A stretch of 9,364 bases of DNA from Acidobacteriota bacterium. GTDB lineage: Bacteria > Acidobacteriota > Polarisedimenticolia > J045. The translations under genes and the position numbers were made by a program. Under the pieces are notes generated by a model. It had not been told where the DNA came from and did no database searches. It saw nothing but the letters and a program-made list of their open reading frames with translations. Shown piece after piece: positions 6,420 to 9,364 of this stretch (positions within the stretch are counted from its first letter, which is position 1; each line of letters begins with the position of its first letter). The stretch spans positions 1,233,756 to 1,243,119 of the forward strand of contig CP070706.1 in assembly GCA_020350085.1 (NCBI GenBank), given 5' to 3'.

Positions 6420-8213
6420 CTACTCGGTGAACCACCAGAAACGGCCGCTACCGCGCGGGACGTTGACGAGAACGTCTCCGTAGCCTGGGATCGACACCAT
6501 CACCGAGTCTCGATCGCGAAGCGGCGAGTATGCGAACAGCAGCCACTCGCGATGCGGCGTTTCGCCGAGAACCAGCGCGAGCGCCCAGACGGCAATCTCC
6601 GTGTCGTTGGCCCAGGGCCGTGGCGGATTGATGTCCGCATCGAGAATGAAGTTCCTGTCGACGTCGTCGTCCGTATAGCCCGGTACCAGGTTCTTCTGCC
6701 AATGATGAGGATGAGCATCGTTGACGATCAGCCTCCCGTGGCGCCAGAAGCGCTCGAGGTCCGGATCCTCGTGAACCTCACGCACCGCCTCGAGCAGCGC
6801 TTCCCAATACGAGACGTACGGTTCGCGATCCTGGTTCGACTTACGGAACTCGCGAATGATTCTCGGCCGACTCATCCACAGCCCGTAGCGAACGTAGCCC
6901 TTATAGCGGGCCTCGTCGTAGAGCTGGACCTTGATGTAGCGATACCAGTTGTGACGCGCCGTTCCACCGTCGTAGATCGAGTACTCCCAGAAGTAGTCTT
7001 CGTTGTCCCGAAACGCCTCGGAGAGCATGAACTGCCAGTTCGAGCCCACCGCTTGCGGGGAGTTCGCCTGATAGTCGGTCTCCTTGTGGACATTCGGGTC
7101 CTCGAACACGTAGTAGCTCGGTGAGCCGTTGACCGCCAGCGGCCAGGGCGAGAAGCGGCCCGGCACGTGCAAGCTCTTGCTGTCCCAACCGCTCCAGGAG
7201 CCGTACTTGCCACGCCCGAACGCCGTGTAGCAGATGGGGATCGAAACTTGTTGCCACGCGACGGGAAGCTCGTTTTTCAACGACTGAAACAGCGCAGCGT
7301 CTCTTTCGATCCAACCTTCGCCCACGAAGCGACGCTTGTCCTCATCGCTGGTCGCCGTGCCGTGGTTCTCGACGAAGCGCCACGACGTCTCTGCCTCGCC
7401 CCACAGCAGACGCGGATGCTCGAAGTTGTTGACCCACAAAACGAGCGGCGGGTCTGGATAGGCCGCGATCATGTCGTCGACGGCGGGCAGCTGCGCCCAC
7501 TCGGCACCGACCTCCTGCCAGCGCTCGAGCGGTCCTTCGGGATCGGTCTTATAGATGATCGTCGTACCGTCGGCAGCATCGATCACGTTCGGGTTGTCGG
7601 CGGGCGGCAAGCCTGCGTAGCGCGGATCGTCGCTAAACGGCCGGTCCCACTGGGTGAACACGACGGAAAACGGCACCCCCAGCGCGCGGGCGCGTGAGAG
7701 CGTCTCGTAGTAGCTCGCCGGCTCGCGCTCGACCGTCGGTCGGCGCAGATAGACCCCGGGAATGACGTACTCGCCAGCCTCGAGGTAGTCCATCACGAAG
7801 TCCGGATCCCATCCTGGTTGGCTCGCGGAGGGCCGACCGGTGTTCCAGTGTGCGGCGACAGGGAGCGGCCGGCCGATCGCATCGTCGTTGGGTCGCAGCA
7901 GCTCGATCGTCACCGCTTCGGGGACCGTCGGCATTCGCGAGCCGATGCGATAGCAAGACAGGTCGCCCGGCGGCGGCGTGTCAACGAAGGTCCGTCCGAG
8001 CGTTTCGCCGATCTCGTTGGCCGGCTTCTCGACGTTGGCTGGATCAGCGGATCGGAAGACCTCGAAGGTCGGATCGCCGCCGGTCCAACGGAGCCAGACG
8101 TCCCCGGGCCCGGGACCTCGCTCGACCAGGAGCTCGATCGGCGGCACCTCGGTCGCCGCGAATCGGTTCGCGAGCAGGATGAGGACGATCAGAGACACCA
8201 TCGCTTGGCGCAT
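6420..8213 (-). CDS. Secreted protein, FnIII-like N-terminus plus barrel-like glycoside-hydrolase-like body
   Basis: About 597 residues from the ATG at 8213; I do not recognise the family. Residues 1-20 look like a signal peptide (MRQAMVSLIVLILL, then AA). No strong Shine-Dalgarno is visible, so the ATG at 8201 or an upstream GTG at 8291 cannot be excluded; the chosen start best frames the signal. Residues of about 35-92 have the pattern of a fibronectin-III-like domain (VWLRWTGGDPTFEVFRS, then TPPPGDLSCYRIGS). The main body has recurrent hydrophobic strands ending in polar or aromatic loops, as in (beta/alpha)8 carbohydrate enzymes: AAHWNTG, FTQWDRPF (Asp190) and LWVNNFEHPR (Glu265). It is very rich in Trp and Tyr, including a tract near 345-375 with GRFSPWPLAVNGSPSYY. 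The last 45 residues read as a beta-sandwich ending in GRFWWFTE. Asp190 and Glu265 are my guesses for catalytic acids. It lies 128 bp upstream of the acylase gene on the same strand; a shared transcript is possible, but the acylase has its own candidate promoter. Function unproven. Confidence 0.85.
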   Translation of the reverse strand: MRQAMVSLIVLILLANRFAATEVPPIELLVERGPGPGDVWLRWTGGDPTFEVFRSADPANVEKPANEIGETLGRTFVDTPPPGDLSCYRIGSRMPTVPEAVTIELLRPNDDAIGRPLPVAAHWNTGRPSASQPGWDPDFVMDYLEAGEYVIPGVYLRRPTVEREPASYYETLSRARALGVPFSVVFTQWDRPFSDDPRYAGLPPADNPNVIDAADGTTIIYKTDPEGPLERWQEVGAEWAQLPAVDDMIAAYPDPPLVLWVNNFEHPRLLWGEAETSWRFVENHGTATSDEDKRRFVGEGWIERDAALFQSLKNELPVAWQQVSIPICYTAFGRGKYGSWSGWDSKSLHVPGRFSPWPLAVNGSPSYYVFEDPNVHKETDYQANSPQAVGSNWQFMLSEAFRDNEDYFWEYSIYDGGTARHNWYRYIKVQLYDEARYKGYVRYGLWMSRPRIIREFRKSNQDREPYVSYWEALLEAVREVHEDPDLERFWRHGRLIVNDAHPHHWQKNLVPGYTDDDVDRNFILDADINPPRPWANDTEIAVWALALVLGETPHREWLLFAYSPLRDRDSVMVSIPGYGDVLVNVPRGSGRFWWFTE

Positions 8214-8275
8214 CGGTGAGAACGTACCGCGAAACGCCCTATGTTCGGTATCGGCTCCTCTCGTGGCGCCTAGAC

Positions 8276-8295
8276 CGCACAGAGTTCGCACAGAG
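8276..8295. repeat. Two 9-bp direct repeats at 11-bp spacing
   Basis: CGCACAGAG occurs at 8276-8284 and again at 8287-8295, separated by TT. On the - strand this reads CTCTGTGCG-AA-CTCTGTGCG. It lies 63-82 bases upstream of the chosen start of the leftward secreted-protein gene. It may be a regulator site, or a remnant of a dispersed intergenic repeat; similar CTCTGTG-type phrases are, in my memory, frequent in intergenic DNA of some environmental bacteria. Confidence 0.4.
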
Positions 8296-8557
8296 CGCGC
8301 GACGCAAGCTCACGGTTTTCGCTCCTCTCGGTCCGAAGTTGGGTCTGGGATATCGGCAGCGAGCAGGACTCTACTGCACTGCGGCGCGAAGGACGACGAT
8401 ATGAGGTAAAGACCCCATTTCGCGCAAGCACAGCAGACAACGGGCGCGACGATCTCGACCGCTCAGATCGTCTACGTGCCCGTCCAGGGAAGAAGAGGAC
8501 TGGCTCTTCAGTGAAGCGGCGGTATTTTGGGCCAGGATGCGCTGCCCGACGAGGTTG

Positions 8558-8578
8558 CCCGCGGCTCGCCGCCGCGGG
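8558..8578 (+). other. Perfect 8-bp GC hairpin upstream of the Kelch gene
   Basis: CCCGCGGC (8558-8565) pairs perfectly with GCCGCGGG (8571-8578) around the 5-base loop TCGCC. It sits about 100 bases before the ATG at 8679 and is followed by an alternating TG run, not a T run, so a terminator is unlikely. A structured 5' leader element is possible if transcription starts upstream. Confidence 0.4.
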
Positions 8579-8586
8579 AGTGTGTG

Positions 8587-8603
8587 TGCTCTCGTGCAGA
8601 GCA
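8587..8603 (+). other. Perfect 6-bp hairpin in the Kelch gene leader
   Basis: TGCTCT (8587-8592) pairs with AGAGCA (8598-8603) around the loop CGTGC. It begins 9 bases after the larger hairpin at 8558-8578, so the two could stack in the same leader RNA. A stem this short can arise by chance in GC-rich DNA. Confidence 0.3.
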
Positions 8604-8678
8604 GTAACGCGGCCGGCGGCGATTGGCGTGCGCAGACTCGGGCTCGCCTGCCGTCGTTCGCGGGGAAGGAGCCGCTCG

Positions 8679-9364
8679 ATGCGCGTCACCCAGGGTTCTA
8701 TTCGGCTTCCGGTCGCCGTTCTCGCGATGGCGCTTTCACTCTCATCGGCCTCCGCGCTGCACGCCCGGGAGCTGTCGATCGAGCAGCGCATCGAGGCTCA
8801 CGCGTCCATCGAGCGCTTGTACCACGAGCATCGACAGGGCGCGACGACCGTGTTCGAGCAAGCCGTTCCGGCTTCGGTGCTGCGACGCGTGGCGGAGGAG
8901 GGACCGCGCCTGTCGATCGCACTCGAGCGGTTCTGGAACGCTCCGGTCACCGACGATCTGCTCGACAAGGAGCTCACACGCATCGCGCGCGACACGCGTT
9001 TGCCCGAGCGGTTGAAACGGCTGTTCGCGGCGCTCGGGAACGACGCGTTCCTGATCAAGGAAACGCTCGTCCGGCGCGCCGTAGCGAACCGGCTTGCCCG
9101 CCGCTTGTTCGCCGCGGACGAGCGGCTGCGTCTCGACTTCGCGGGAGAGCCGCGGACCTGGGACGAGTGGTGGAGCGAGACCGCTCCCACGCTCTCGCTC
9201 GACAGCTTCAGCGCCAGCGCGGGCGATTCGTCTTCGCTGCCCGAAATCGACGACGGCGGATGCACGGATGGCTTGTGGAACAACCGCTCGCTCGATGACG
9301 TCCCAGATCCCCGGCGGTTCGCGACGGCGGTCTGGACCGGCGCCGAGATGATCGTCTGGGGCGG
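8679..9364 (+). CDS. Secreted helical-domain / Kelch-repeat protein (3' partial)
   Basis: The frame from the ATG at 8679 stays open to the right edge (228 codons seen). GGAAGGAG lies 7 bases before the ATG. Residues 1-29 form a signal peptide (arginines at 2 and 9, hydrophobic 10-19, small residues, cleavage after ALHA). Residues of about 30-165 are mostly charged amphipathic helices: ELSIEQRIEAHASIERLYH, then RFWNAPVTDDLLDKEL, then RLPERLKRLFAALGNDAFLIKE. They recall the helical N-terminal part of SurA-type periplasmic peptidyl-prolyl isomerases and, from memory, a domain recurring before Kelch repeats in Acidobacteriota proteins. A Trp-rich, Ser-rich linker with one Cys follows (about 166-205). 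At 209-228 the first Kelch blade begins: DPRRFATAVWTG then EMIVWGG, the usual start of a repeated propeller blade. A beta-propeller should continue past the window. Function unknown; ligand or polymer binding outside the cell is likely. The overlapping frame at 8537-9298 is a shadow. Confidence 0.85.
   Translation, partial: MRVTQGSIRLPVAVLAMALSLSSASALHARELSIEQRIEAHASIERLYHEHRQGATTVFEQAVPASVLRRVAEEGPRLSIALERFWNAPVTDDLLDKELTRIARDTRLPERLKRLFAALGNDAFLIKETLVRRAVANRLARRLFAADERLRLDFAGEPRTWDEWWSETAPTLSLDSFSASAGDSSSLPEIDDGGCTDGLWNNRSLDDVPDPRRFATAVWTGAEMIVWG

Larger units (their letters stand above)
8214..8678. other. 465-bp divergent intergenic region
   Basis: This gap separates the leftward secreted-protein gene from the rightward Kelch gene, so it should hold promoters for both. 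I see no convincing -35/-10 pair on either strand; TATTTT at 8523-8528 is the best AT-rich -10-like site for the rightward gene but lacks a clear -35. It contains an 11-bp-period repeat (8276-8295) and two perfect hairpins (8558-8578, 8587-8603). Open frames crossing it have arginine- and serine-rich, low-complexity products and no Shine-Dalgarno, so I call no gene here. Confidence 0.6.

Noticed and set aside
6292..6435. Extended N-terminus of the acylase from a GTG at 6435.
   Set aside because: The extra 48 residues are not signal-like, overlap the upstream gene's stop, and would bury the good signal peptide that begins at the ATG at 6291 with its own Shine-Dalgarno.
8219..8260. ECF-sigma-like promoter (GGAGCC, 16 bases, CGTT) on the - strand before the secreted-protein gene.
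   Set aside because: Spacing is suggestive, but both elements are short, GC-rich and common by chance here. I cannot support a call.
8401..8409. A minimal upstream frame ATG-AGG-TAA with AAGGA before it.
   Set aside because: A two-codon frame is expected by chance, and it lies far from either flanking start with nothing tying it to regulation.
8270..8791. 173-codon - strand frame in the divergent intergenic region.
   Set aside because: No Shine-Dalgarno, a Ser/Arg-rich product, and overlap with the signal-peptide region of the Kelch gene.
8537..9298. 253-codon + strand frame overlapping the Kelch gene.
   Set aside because: It is out of frame with the gene that has a Shine-Dalgarno, a signal peptide and a Kelch motif. 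Its product is Arg/Ala-rich without any recognisable domain.
1..9364. Mobile element, CRISPR array, toxin-antitoxin or phage-defence system.
   Set aside because: No transposase, integrase, terminal inverted repeat, spaced repeat array or known defence domain is visible on either strand.

Overview
The window is GC-rich DNA (roughly two thirds G+C by eye) with high-GC third codon positions, from a bacterium with large genes, sizeable gaps and many secreted proteins. A Ser/Thr kinase fused to kinesin-light-chain-type TPRs, a secreted Kelch protein with a particular helical N-terminal domain, and a large penicillin-acylase-family enzyme together point to Acidobacteriota or a similar soil or sediment lineage. 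That placement is inference from gene content; there is no rRNA or marker gene in the window.

Layout. (1) 1-2001, + strand: C-terminal two thirds of a membrane Ser/Thr protein kinase, entering at the catalytic loop and ending in about nine TPRs. (2) 2010-3002, - strand: a probable two-gene unit made of an MddA-like methanethiol S-methyltransferase (2238-3002) and a 52-residue one-helix membrane protein (2010-2168), convergent with the kinase. (3) 3003-3201: intergenic, with a perfect 13-bp stem-loop and a second weaker hairpin followed by a T run on the - strand, read as termination signals for the next gene. (4) 3202-6291, - strand: a 1029-residue exported penicillin acylase/AHL acylase-type Ntn hydrolase with an intact G|SNEW self-processing site. 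(5) 6292-6419: a short gap with a promoter-like -10 box and a tandem 10-bp repeat. (6) 6420-8213, - strand: a ~597-residue secreted protein with a fibronectin-III-like N-terminus and a body that looks like a TIM-barrel carbohydrate enzyme; I cannot name its family. (7) 8214-8678: a 465-bp divergent intergenic region with an 11-bp-period repeat and two perfect hairpins. (8) 8679 to the right edge, + strand: the N-terminal 228 residues of a secreted protein with a helical domain leading into a Kelch propeller.

No single pathway links these genes. The common theme is cell-surface and extracellular biology: environmental signalling (kinase), volatile sulfur methylation (MddA), amide hydrolysis in the periplasm or outside (acylase), possible polysaccharide work (secreted barrel) and a secreted propeller. 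I found no mobile element, CRISPR array, RNA gene or defence system. The least explained parts are the secreted barrel-like protein, the small membrane protein beside mddA and the helical-Kelch architecture. Most other long open frames are antisense or out-of-frame shadows typical of high-GC DNA.
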